Source: Grammothele lineata (Eukaryota; Basidiomycota; Agaricomycetes; Polyporales; Polyporaceae). From it: a stretch of DNA of 64,000 bases. The notes beneath the pieces are model-generated. The model was not told where the DNA came from, did no database searches, and was given only the letters and a program-made list of their open reading frames with translations. The translations under genes and the position numbers were made by a program. Each line of letters opens with the position of its first letter. Within the stretch, counting starts at the first letter, position 1. The stretch is taken from positions 62,001 to 126,000 of the forward strand of contig NDFF03000075.1 of NCBI GenBank assembly GCA_002150815.3, written 5' to 3'. Below are positions 49,125-59,922 of this stretch, piece by piece.

Positions 49125-51201
49125 ATGTCTTTCACCCCCGTCATCGCTTCCCTTGCTGCTGTGGCTCTCAGTATCCTCTTAACTCGCATTCTATTCGCTA
49201 ACTCCAAACGCCGCCTTCCCCCAGGTCCAGAGCCTTCCTGGTTCTTAGGTAACCTCGGAGACATACCTAAGGAGCTACCGTGGGTCGTCTACCGGGATTG
49301 GGGGCGGATATATGGTGAGCGCTAACTTTTGCAAACGCATCCAAGACGAATGATGTTAACACTGGACCAATGATATGCAAGGGGACATCATTGGACTGCG
49401 ACTACCCGGAAACCAGGCTATGGTCATTCTGAACTCCCCGAAGGCAGCGTTCGACCTCCTTGACAAGCGGTCCAATATCTACTCCGATCGACCAAAGTCT
49501 CTCGTAATCGAACTGTACGCCCGCGTTTCCTGTCATGGCATCAATCAGTTCACCTTCTGATGTGGTTTCCGCATGACCCCTTCATTAGAATGGGATGGAG
49601 TTGGAACACCCCATTGATTCCCTCCAACGAGGAGTGGAAACGCACTCGCCGCGCGTCTCTGCAACACTTCATTCCAAAGGCTATGCCCAAACACCTGCCG
49701 GTCCTCCTCCAAGAGTCTCGGAGATTTTTGCGGCTGTTGCAAGCCGAACCTGACAGGCTCCGCGAGCTGCTAGAATTGTGGGTAACCTGCTGCGTTTCGA
49801 GGCTTGTTTTCTAACCTGCTATGCGTCTCAGCTCATTCGCCGCCACGACACTGAAATGCATGTATGGGATTGAAGTCACTCCCGGAGACAAGACGTACAT
49901 CCCCTTGTTGCACGATGCTCTCAAAGGGCCTACTCAGGCTCTCATGGCGGGGAGCTTCTGGGTTGAACACATCCCGATCCTACAATACGTGCCTGCATGG
50001 ATGCCCGGCGCTGGGTTTCAGAAGAAATTTGCGGAGTGGAGGGAACTCGCCGTGCAGCTGCTAGAGACTCCCTTTGCTGAGGCAAAGCGCTCATGGGTGG
50101 GTCTGAACGGCATGGTGCTCGCATCTGAGAGTGCAACCTGATACTGCCGCGTCATTGTATAAGCTCAACGGCGAAGGCTTCCACTCGGCATCGCACGAGA
50201 TGCTTGAGACCATTTCTCAAGCGAATCTTGCGCTTGAAAAGGCTACGGATGAGGAACGGGTAGCGAAAATTGGGGCCGCAAATGTTTATGCAGGTGAGAA
50301 TGACCCTCACCTGAGACTCTGCCGATGATGCGACATTCCTATCATAACTACAGCGGGTTCAGATACTGTAGGTACATGTTTTCTAACTCGTAACGTCAGA
50401 TCTCACACGTGTTATAGACGTTCTCTACGCTACTCTCATTCTTCATGGCAATGGCCATGCACCCCGAGGTACAAGCCAAAGCTCAAGCCGAGCTCGACGC
50501 CGTTATTGGCCCCGACAGACTCCCCGAACATAGCGATCGCTCCTCCCTGCCGTACATCAACGCCGTCGTGAAAGAAGCTTACCGCTGGCAAAACGTTGTG
50601 CCCCTCGGGGTGGTGCATAGGTGTGTGGAGGACGACGAGTACGAAGGTTATGATATTCCCGCAGGGACGCTGGTGTTCGCCAACATTTGGTAAGTGTTCT
50701 GTGCGCAACGGTTCCGCCCCTGCTCACGTCAAATAGGGCGATGATGCATGACCCGGAGACATATCCGGATCCTGAGCGTTTTGAACCTGAGAGGTATCTG
50801 AAAAACGGTGTCCTTGATCCTGACGCTCCGGATCCAGGAGACGTAGCATTCGGTTTCGGCCGCAGGTATGATGTGCGTTCTCGAGCCTTTCTGAAGATGT
50901 TGAGAACCGTGCCCCTAGGGTATGCCTTGGAAAGAACCTAGCAGACGCGGCCATCTTCATCAACGTTGCATCCAGTCTTCACGTCTTCCGGATCTCCCCT
51001 CCCACAGACGTTAATGGGCAACCAGAGAAAGTAGAAGTGAAAGTGACCACAGGCTTTCTCTCGTAAGTACCCAACTCCGATTCAGTTTTGTATTCTCATT
51101 TGCACATCTCGATTGGTCTCGCATCTCTTAGATACCCGTATGGCTTCAAATGTACGATCATGCCTCGTTCGACCGCAACGGAGGCCCTGTTGCGGGATTA
51201 G
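49125..51201 (+). CDS. Cytochrome P450 (O-methylsterigmatocystin oxidoreductase-like)
   Basis: Ten exons sum to 523 residues. An ER anchor (MSFTPVIASLAAVALSILL) and RRLPPGPEPSWFLGNL precede the core: MGWSWNTPLIPSNEEWKRTR (C-helix), I-helix AGSDTTFSTLLSFF, ExxR in VKEAYRWQNVVPLG, FEPERYLKNG and heme loop FGFGRRVCLGKNL. The class, large in basidiomycetes, is often labelled after the aflatoxin-pathway enzyme, but that says little about substrate. Exon 6 is 14 nt (50354-50367) and carries the I-helix Asp-Thr. Between 50101 and 50131 an intron of only 31 nt is needed to keep frame; otherwise a stop follows at once. It is divergent from the aldo/keto reductase. Confidence 0.85.
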
Positions 51202-51516
51202 TTGCGTGCTAAGAGGGCTGATTTGAATTGACGGACCGATCACCACCGCGACAGTATATAGTTGTGTACGCTTTGTCGAGACTTTTGAACAGGTACGAAG
51301 CATGAGTGCTCGGTAGAAGCTTACAATGAGTATGAGCGGGGCGCTGCTGCCAGTTTGCGTGAAGTCGTCGAAACACGTGATCGCGCCGCCGAACGCGACT
51401 CCGCGTAGGCGCCGATAGAGGACACTAGTATCACGCCCACCGTGACCTTGTACCTCGCCACCGCGTTGTATTCTCTTTGTTTCCCTCGTGGAGTCCAATC
51501 ACTTCGAGCCATCATT
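51202..51516. promoter_or_regulatory. P450 3' end and DUO1 promoter
   Basis: 315 bp between two plus-strand genes. An open frame in phase with DUO1 starts at 51442 but has no ATG before 51517. No distinct element seen. Confidence 0.35.
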
Positions 51517-52632
51517 ATGGACTCCTTCGACCTCTCTAACGTGGACATGCCCGCGAGCGGCTCACGACTACTCTCCGAACCTACCCCAGACATCAGCTCG
51601 AGCTCCTCCGTATCCCGAACCGGGCCCGGAGGTGACGACCTCTCTATCTCGGAGCTCTCGCTTTCTTCGAAGCCGCGGACAAAATCAGCGAATCGCCGAC
51701 CGTTTAGTCTTCTCGCTCGTCCTCCGTCTCCGCCCGACGAGAGCGCGATCGCAGATGAGGAGGGGGAGGATGGGGAGGGCGGGATGGACGAGACCATGAC
51801 ACAGGAGGAGATGGAGAAAGCGCGACGAGCTGCGGCAAAGACGCGCGAGGAAAGGCTTCAACACGATCTCTTCGTGCTTAAGAAACTCAATTCCGCGTTC
51901 GATGTGTACAAGGACGCATTGAAAGCGACAAAGTCAACCACAGATGTGAGCAGATTTGCTAGATGTTTGTTGAAGTGTGACAAACGAACTCGACTGTGTT
52001 GTAGCGGGTGTCAGTTCGATTGGAGCACACCAACGCGCTTCTCAATAAATACGTCCGAATATTGTCAAGATCGGAGAAGATCACAAAGCTCATGTTAGAT
52101 GAGGGGTGGCAAGGCGCCGACGCTGTATGTGTTTCCCCCGTCGTTGCTCATTAACATGTGCTGACCTCTTTGTTTCATAGGACTATGAACAGATCGAACG
52201 CGAAGAGGCAGAGGCTCAGGAGCGGGCGCGACGCGAAGAAGAGGAGCGTCGGCTTGCGCTGCAGCGCGAACGGGAGCGGCTGGAGCGGGAGCAGCGAGAA
52301 CGCGAAGAGCGAGAGGCACGCGAGCAGGCAGAGCGGGAGAGGGCCGAGTCTGTGAAGACTACAGGGAGAGGCAGTGGCGTCAGAGGCGTACGGGGAACGC
52401 GTGCATCCATGCGAGCAGCAAGCGCGGCTCGAGGTGGTGTTCCCCGCGGACGTGGTGAGTGCCCTCGACTCGCCCTTGGACATCAACATGTTGAAGCATG
52501 GCAGGTACGTCGACCGCAACAGCTCGCGGAGGGTCCGTGCCGCCGAGTGGCATACCTGCGTCAAGGCGAGGAACAGGAGTACCGGTCCGCACCAGCACTA
52601 CAGGAAGGGGTGGCATACCACGACGCACCTAA
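51517..52632 (+). CDS. DUO1: DASH complex subunit Duo1
   Basis: Four exons (51517-51945, 52005-52124, 52181-52454, 52505-52632) give 316 residues. A Ser/Pro-rich N-terminus precedes the Duo1 domain, with EERLQHDLFVLKKLNSAFDV, YKDALKATKSTTDRV, LEHTNALLNKYVRIL and LMLDEGWQGADAD. A long charged helix (Arg/Glu-rich, about 52190-52340) follows, and the protein ends in a Gly/Arg/Ser/Thr-rich basic tail (GTRASMRAAS, STTGRGGIPRRT) resembling microtubule-binding tails. DASH/Dam1 rings couple kinetochores to spindle microtubules. All introns are canonical and in phase; the terminal exon continues the tail composition up to TAA. Confidence 0.88.
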
Positions 52633-53449
52633 GGACGATCGAAATGTGGCATCGGCTCGCTCCGGTGCGTTACTTCGATGTACATATCCTTACACGCGCT
52701 CTTGGCAAGACTCATCCGTGGCACTCAACGGAGTGAGTATTCACACATTCACGAGCGTGTGTGGGAGGACCTCTTGTTGATTCTCGGCTCCAAGTTGTTA
52801 TGTTCAGTCACCTATGCACAGCATGCAGTCTGTGTGCCGCCTAAACGAACTTCTTTGTGCCCCAGTCAGAGGACAATGGCCCCACCCATCGTACTAGCAC
52901 CATTCCGATTGATGCCCTACGACTGTTGAATTTACGCAGCGTCTCAACAATCGCTTGCTATGAGCCTTAGAGCTTAGCTCCCGGCCTCCCGCTGCTCGAG
53001 AGGACAAACGATGACAATTTTCCCATGCGCTAAAACAACATCAACGTGAAACTCTTGTTCTTACCGTTTATCCTTTTCTATGCAGTGACTGTCTTGGTTC
53101 GCGTCGGATATGTACGTTCCCCAATTGCCTAAAGCAAGGTATTCGCCGTTTGAATCGCTGATTTTGTTTAGGCCAATATGCCTTGCGTAGGCACCCCTCT
53201 TTCCCCGAGACTATCGATGCTCGTTCCTTATATATAAACCTGACTTGAACACTGTTCACAGTTTACAGAACCGCCCAGGTCGTCCAGATCACCGACCTGA
53301 GTACAAGCCCACCACTGTGCAAGCGTCTCCGCATCGCTTCGATGTCAAATAATCCCGATCACATAGCTGGTAGATTCAGTGAGCTAGCTTGACCTGCTTT
53401 ATGCAAGTCTGGAATGGAATGCTCACACTTTCACACCCGTATAGACTCG
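52633..53449. other. Intergenic region between DUO1 and the tandem family
   Basis: 0.8 kb with no convincing coding sequence; the first part should be DUO1 3' UTR. A short TATATATAA at about 53229 may belong to the promoter of the broken family member downstream. Confidence 0.35.
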
Positions 53450-54119
53450 TTGGACAAGCCCCTCACAGACCCACACGAGTTTCTCAAATTGCTCGCCCCG
53501 GACACAATGCAAGATCCTCAAGCGGCTCGTGAATGACCCGGCCATCGTCCCAGCAGTGACAGCAGCGATGCACGCGCCCCTCGACTTCGAAGCCTTCAGT
53601 ACCTCACTCACTGTGATCCGCCACCAAGTCGACACCACGCGCGGCCGACTGCGTTATGCAGATGACCGGCGCGCGAAGCTCATTGGCACCGGAGACTACC
53701 CCCGCGCGATGACGCCGTTCCTGGACGACGTCGCACGCGTGGCGCGTTTGCCGTGCGCGGAGGCCACCGCCTACGCCTTCGAGCTGCTGCTCGCTGTCGT
53801 GGACGCGAGCGTGCCCCAGCTGCGTAACTATCCCTCTGGCTGCCACGTCCACAAGGCGTCCCTCTAAAGGGCGGACGCGATGCTTGTCGCGCTCGCGGAG
53901 CGGCAGCGGAAGGAGGGGGGAAAGAGGTTCGATGCCAAGCGAGTCTTGGAGAAGATCAAGACAACGGGAGAGAATATGAGGGTGAACTTTCAAATCGAAG
54001 AGTGGCTCCCGAGGACTGAGGAGCTACTGAAGGGGTGGCTTGGTGTATTCGAGAGCGGTGGTGATCACGATGAATGTATGGCGCAGAGATACCCTGTCTT
54101 GTCGCTTAACTCGCTGTGA
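53450..54119 (+). pseudogene. Broken first copy of a tandem family
   Basis: This stretch is a diverged copy of the gene at 54334. Matching blocks in order: PLTDPHEFLKLLAPD (intact copy: PITEPRDLLPILTPE), LVNDPAIVPAVTAAM (LLNDPVVGLAVTKAI), PFLDDVARVARLPC (PFLAEVATIARLPC), ADAMLVALAERQRKEGG (ADAMLVALAGRRRAEEG) and TEELLKGWLG. Two lesions are visible: a one-base frame change between the first two blocks at about 53505-53525, and an in-frame TAA at 53865-53867 just before the ADAMLVALA block. An unrecognised intron could hide either lesion, but no phase-correct GT...AG pair spans the stop. I did not find a good N-terminal exon with ATG. Most likely a decaying duplicate. Confidence 0.65.
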
Positions 54120-54333
54120 AAGTTTATAGAGCTTGTAACTAATAAGTTGGGCGCAAAGGGCATTCGTTGGAAATCATACGGTGAGTTCCGCATACTTCCG
54201 CGGTAGTACTTATTAGATTCATAAGACAATTTGATAGCCGAGTTTATGTTCCATCAAGACGGCGGTTGGGTTGGTATATATAAGCTTTGTCTCGGTGTGA
54301 ACACGTACACTCGCTCCAGACGTTCTCGCTGTG
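54120..54333. promoter_or_regulatory. Gap between the tandem copies
   Basis: About 0.2 kb. It includes TATATAA at about 54277-54283, some 55 bp upstream of the ATG of the intact copy, a plausible TATA box. Confidence 0.4.
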
Positions 54334-55189
54334 ATGCCCAGGAAACGCAGCCAGAGAGAAAGCGACTCGGAAAATAGCCTGTCTGAACTCACCTCGCAGA
54401 GTTCAGACGGCGAGCCTCCTAGGAACGCCAAGCGGCGTATGTTACGGCGGTCTGCTAGCGACGCGGGCAGAGCAGGCCTTGCGAGCTTGGAAGGTGAGTT
54501 CCGGTGCCGATTCAAGTAGGGGGGATATGATCCTGACATGCGGGGATACTACCACGTCTTCAGACCCAATCACTGAGCCACGCGATCTGCTACCGATACT
54601 CACCCCCGAGGTGCAAAACAACATTCTTACGTCTCTACTCAACGACCCTGTGGTAGGATTGGCAGTCACGAAAGCCATCCAATCGTCTCTTGTGGCAGCT
54701 ATGCCTGCGTACGTGAAACAAGTGAAAACGAGACTGGACCTGGCTGTTGATCGACTACACCCCGACGACTACCGCAACTTGGCAGAGATCATCGAGTTCA
54801 GCGACGTCCTCAAGGCGGTTGAACCTTTCCTCGCCGAAGTCGCTACTATCGCACGCCTTCCATGTCCCGGGAGCGCCAAGGCCGCGTATGACCTGTTGCT
54901 GCTTGTCGCGAGCGGCAGCCTGCCCACGATGGAGAACTCGGCAGAAGACGACAGACACAGGCGGTCTTTCGACGAGGCCGCGGACGCCATGCTCGTCGCC
55001 CTCGCCGGGCGGCGCCGCGCCGAAGAAGGCGCTGCCTTCGACTTCTCGAAGACGCTGGAGAGATTGAGGGCGGTGGCGCGACGAGTGAAGAAGGACTTTG
55101 GATTCGGATACTGGTTCGACAAGTCGAGAGCGCTCATGGAAGGTTGGGTGGCCGCATCGAGTCCGGAGCTCTCCGCGGGGCGTAAATGA
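54334..55189 (+). CDS. Unrecognised protein, intact copy of a tandem family
   Basis: Two exons (54334-54493, 54564-55189) give 261 residues. The N-terminus is basic and Ser-rich (MPRKRSQRESDSENSLSELT; RNAKRRMLRRSASD), suggesting nuclear localisation. The rest is predicted mostly helical: LLPILTPEVQNNILTSLL, AVEPFLAEVATIARLPC, AYDLLLLVASGSLPTM, ADAMLVALAGRRRAEEG and FWFD-like FGYWFDKSRALMEGWV. No catalytic motif, signal peptide or membrane span is visible, and I do not know the family. The adjacent broken copy and the absence of a known domain point to a lineage-specific family expanding by tandem duplication. The ATG choice is supported by the TATA-like element 55 bp upstream; a GTG one codon earlier is unlikely. 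Confidence 0.7.
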
Positions 55190-55764
55190 CGTTACTCCTC
55201 GTCTCCTTCCACAGCGGATGCGGTTTGCGGCGTAGAAGGTGCGGCAGTACGACGTCGGTTGAGTGTGCTGTGGCAGAGGGCCGGACCCCAATTGTCAGTA
55301 TCAGCAGTCTCGAAGGTGTGGCAGAGTTCAGGGGGAGCGTTTGGCTAACCAACGGTTCGCGAAGCCCATGATATTTTGCTGAAGGCGTGGGCCCACCCTC
55401 TGCTAGTACTGCATCCGATTGTGCCTAGCCCGAGGATCAGTGCGGGAACTTGGCACAAGTGGAATCATGAATATTCGAGATAGGTCTCGTAACCAGTGAT
55501 GTTCAGACTGCGCGGAAAGAGCGCAGCGTGGGCTCTATAATGTTGATGGATTGGCGTGCGCACTGCATAACAGCTGTGCGCTCGAGAATATGGATATAGA
55601 GACCCGATGATGATGGTACATGTGATCCGAGTTGTATGATAACGAGTGTACGTGGGACAAATACAAGGAAGGAAGGAAAACGTGAATGGCGTGGACACAA
55701 AAGAAATCGAGAAACGAGTCCAGAACATAAGGATATCGAGTGCCGACAATCAACAGAGACGTGC
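55190..55764. other. Convergent intergenic region
   Basis: 0.6 kb between the tandem family member (plus) and the BRI3-like gene (minus), expected to contain both 3' UTRs. Minus-strand frames here are antisense to no recognised exon and carry no motif. Confidence 0.35.
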
Positions 55765-56450
55765 TTAGCACATGCCCTCGTCGATCATAAGCCCACACCG
55801 TCTGCAGACAACCTTGCGGTCGAGCAAGCAAAGTCCGATACCGAGCGGGAACCAGAGGATCGCAGCAAGAACACCTGTGCGGTTGCAATACACAGTGAGT
55901 CAACGCGTTCGGCCGGCAGCTGACGCGCGAGGAATCACTCACCAAGGAAGCCGAACTTGGACGCCGGGACGTGCCTGCCCTCCTGGAGGCACACCATCTG
56001 TGGGTGGTCGGGGGGTAGAAGGGAGACGACGCGCTCGCCGGTAGAGGGGTTGATGTAGTTGTACACGACCGTCCCTCCTGGCTGGGTCTGCCCGGTGGGG
56101 GGCATAGACGGGCCAGCTTGTTGGTAGGTACTCGTTTGAGGGAGGGATGGGGGCACTTTGACATCGCGGCCTTTCGACGCGCTCTCTGGGTAGTAGCCGG
56201 GTGCTGCACCTACAACCGTTGTCAGTTGGGAGATACGAAAACGCGGAAGGGGTAACGCACTTCTATCCCCGTTTACCGCAGCATCGTAGGAAGGGGGAGC
56301 CTGCTGGGGCATGCCCTGCTCCTCATAGTCGTTATCCTTTACCTGTAGCATCGAGTCATGACGTCAATTCCTCGGGTATTCGTACATGCAGCGGACGCGG
56401 AAAGGGGCACGCACCATGGATGAGTATGAAGCTGTTGGGTCGACGATCAT
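55765..56450 (-). CDS. BRI3-like small membrane protein
   Basis: Four exons run from ATG 56448-56450 (36-nt first exon) to TAA 55765-55767, about 160 residues. A short start exon (MIVDPTASYSSM) joins VKDNDYEEQGMPQQAPPSYD, giving a PPSY motif of the kind bound by WW domains of Nedd4/Rsp5 ligases. A Pro/Gln-rich linker, NYINPSTGERVVSLLPPDHP and the exon joining KFGFLG to VLAAILWFPLGIGLCLLDRK follow: a hydrophobic segment flanked by CLQEGRH before and CRRCGLMI after. This layout matches animal BRI3 (brain protein I3), a lysosomal/endosomal protein. Probable location: endomembranes. Function in fungi is unknown. The gene is divergent from PRMT1. Confidence 0.75.
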
Positions 56451-57058
56451 GGCGGGCTGTGGCTTTTGTAGGGGGTGGGGGAGGCGGCGCAAACAAGCCC
56501 CGTCCGTGGGGTTTTCAAGTAATCGGAGCCGCAGGGCCCCGCATAGCTGCGGGCCCGCATGTCGAGCAATCCGCGTCTAGCAGCTGTCATCGGTGGGCTG
56601 CGCCTCGACTGCGCTCCCCTTGCCAGGCCTTCGTGGCGCACCGCCTCCTCCTTCCTCGGCGCGGCCGTCCACGTCACATAGCCGGCCTGAGAAAGCGCAC
56701 GTGGGCGTCGGGCGTGACCCCGACGGCGCGTCGGGAGGCGGGTCACGCATCACGCCCGCGGTATCGATCGTGCGATCGAGGGCGATCTGCCAGTGCCCGC
56801 GCGTCTCGCGCTCGGCGACGATTTTTCTGCCTCGCGTTTTTCAGACGCGCGCGGGCGTCTGTCCATATCTGTGTCCCTCTCCGTCTCTCCGCGTCTCGTC
56901 TCGGTTCGCTCGTCCTTCGTGCACGCCGTTCCCCTCCTTCTTCACCCACCCACCCGCCAGTGCTTGTACTTCTTCCGCGTGCAGTCGCATCTGTCTCAAT
57001 AGCCCTTTACGTTATCCAAGACACGAACCCAACTGTAGCATAAACGAACCCATCCACC
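56451..57058. promoter_or_regulatory. Bidirectional promoter, BRI3-like / PRMT1
   Basis: 0.6 kb between divergent starts. The PRMT1-proximal 200 bp are strongly C/T-rich on the plus strand, a usual fungal leader signature. Long open frames here are GC-composition artefacts. Confidence 0.45.
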
Positions 57059-58768
<1,710 letters not shown>

Positions 58769-59922
58769 TCTGATCTGGGCCATTCCTCTGCCGCCGCTGC
58801 ACTCGCATGCTGCCCGAACGTGACGCGGTGCTCGCTCCGGTCCTGCTCGTGTGCCCGCGCGGGCCGGGACGCGCGATGGCGATGATGGTGATAATGATGT
58901 GTGGGGGTTCGTTCGGGCGTCCGCGGGCCGTCGTCGTGCCTGTGAATGCGTCGTGATGACCGCCTGTGTGTGTGCGGGCTTTACAGGTACTGAAGCGGAT
59001 GCGGACGTGGACGTTCAAGGGCGATGGGCTTTGTGCGAGGCGCGTGCATTGGCACTAGCAGGACGGGTGCGGATCCTTTCGTGGGCTTCTGGCGAGCGGT
59101 AGTGCAGGGAAGGGGTAGCGAGGGGGCAGGGGCACGGTGGGGAGTCGGAGCGCCGCCGAGAGCCACGACTAGCCAAGAAGGTTCAAGACGGTAGGGGGGT
59201 ACGTGGCGTAGGCCAAGTAGTCGCCGGGGTCCAGTGTTGAAGTCAAAGCTAAAAAGACGATGTTCGGGCAGTCAACATCTGTGATTGTGATTGGAGAAGG
59301 CGCGAAGCTTTGTGCGGCGTGCGTGCGGCCGCGAACGCTGTGGCAGGAGAAGCGGGAGAGGGCGCGGGAGCTGAGCGGGGAGAAGCCCACGGTCAGCGAG
59401 TGGTCAGCGGTGCACATGTGCAGACTGGGTGGCGTTGGGAGATCAGGAGATGAGGAAGAGAGAAGCTGATATGCCGGCGGCAGCGTGACTACCCTGCCCT
59501 GGGCCGCAGAACCTGAGCCTGTCTCGAGCTTGAGAGAGGGTTTGGTGGCGGCCTTCGGTGCTCGGTCGGCGGCTGTATCGGGCGAGGGTGCCGGCGTGGC
59601 GCCCGCCTTGCTCGGGCGACGGCGTCTTGCGGGCGCTGGACGAGTACCCTCGAGTCTCCCGCGCTCAGGCTCTCCTCTGCCCCAAACCGCGATCGTGGCT
59701 GCTTCCCCGCGCACTCCGATCTATAAGTATATCCCAGCCGCCCCGGCCTCTCCATCTTCTCTCCTCTCTCTGCCCTGCCCTGCTCTGCCCTGCTCTCGCC
59801 GCCTCCGGTATAGATTCCCCCTCTCTTGCCGTCCCGCCCCCGCTTGCACTGACTCCAGTCTGGCTCCCCGCCCGACTGCGTTCTCAACCGTCCCCTTCGC
59901 CTGCCGTCTCCCCGAAACTACG
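58769..59922. other. Intergenic region before the F-box gene
   Basis: 1.15 kb. It begins with the PRMT1 3' UTR. A minus-strand frame at 59169-59714 (181 residues, Ala/Pro/Arg-rich start, then TVGFSPLSSRALSRFSCHS) is open but has no motif or conserved look; I do not call it. A TATAAG element at 59722-59727 and a long C/T tract to about 59850 fit the promoter and leader of the F-box gene. Confidence 0.4.
59722..59727 (+). promoter_or_regulatory. TATA-like element upstream of the F-box gene
   Basis: TATAAG, followed by an extended pyrimidine tract (many CTCTCT and CCTGCC units) and then the ATG about 200 bp on, the order commonly seen in fungal promoters. Confidence 0.35.

Noticed and set aside
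39586..51201. Secondary-metabolite gene cluster (two P450s plus reductase)
   Set aside because: No terpene cyclase, polyketide or peptide synthase, transporter or cluster regulator, and BRE1 sits between. Too little to call a cluster.
53865..53880. Programmed stop-codon readthrough in the first tandem copy
   Set aside because: The context TAAAGG is not a known readthrough context, and the same copy also has a frame change, so decay is simpler.
59169..59714. 181-codon minus-strand frame upstream of the F-box gene
   Set aside because: Overlaps the likely promoter of the F-box gene, low-complexity Ala/Pro/Arg start, no recognisable domain or introns.
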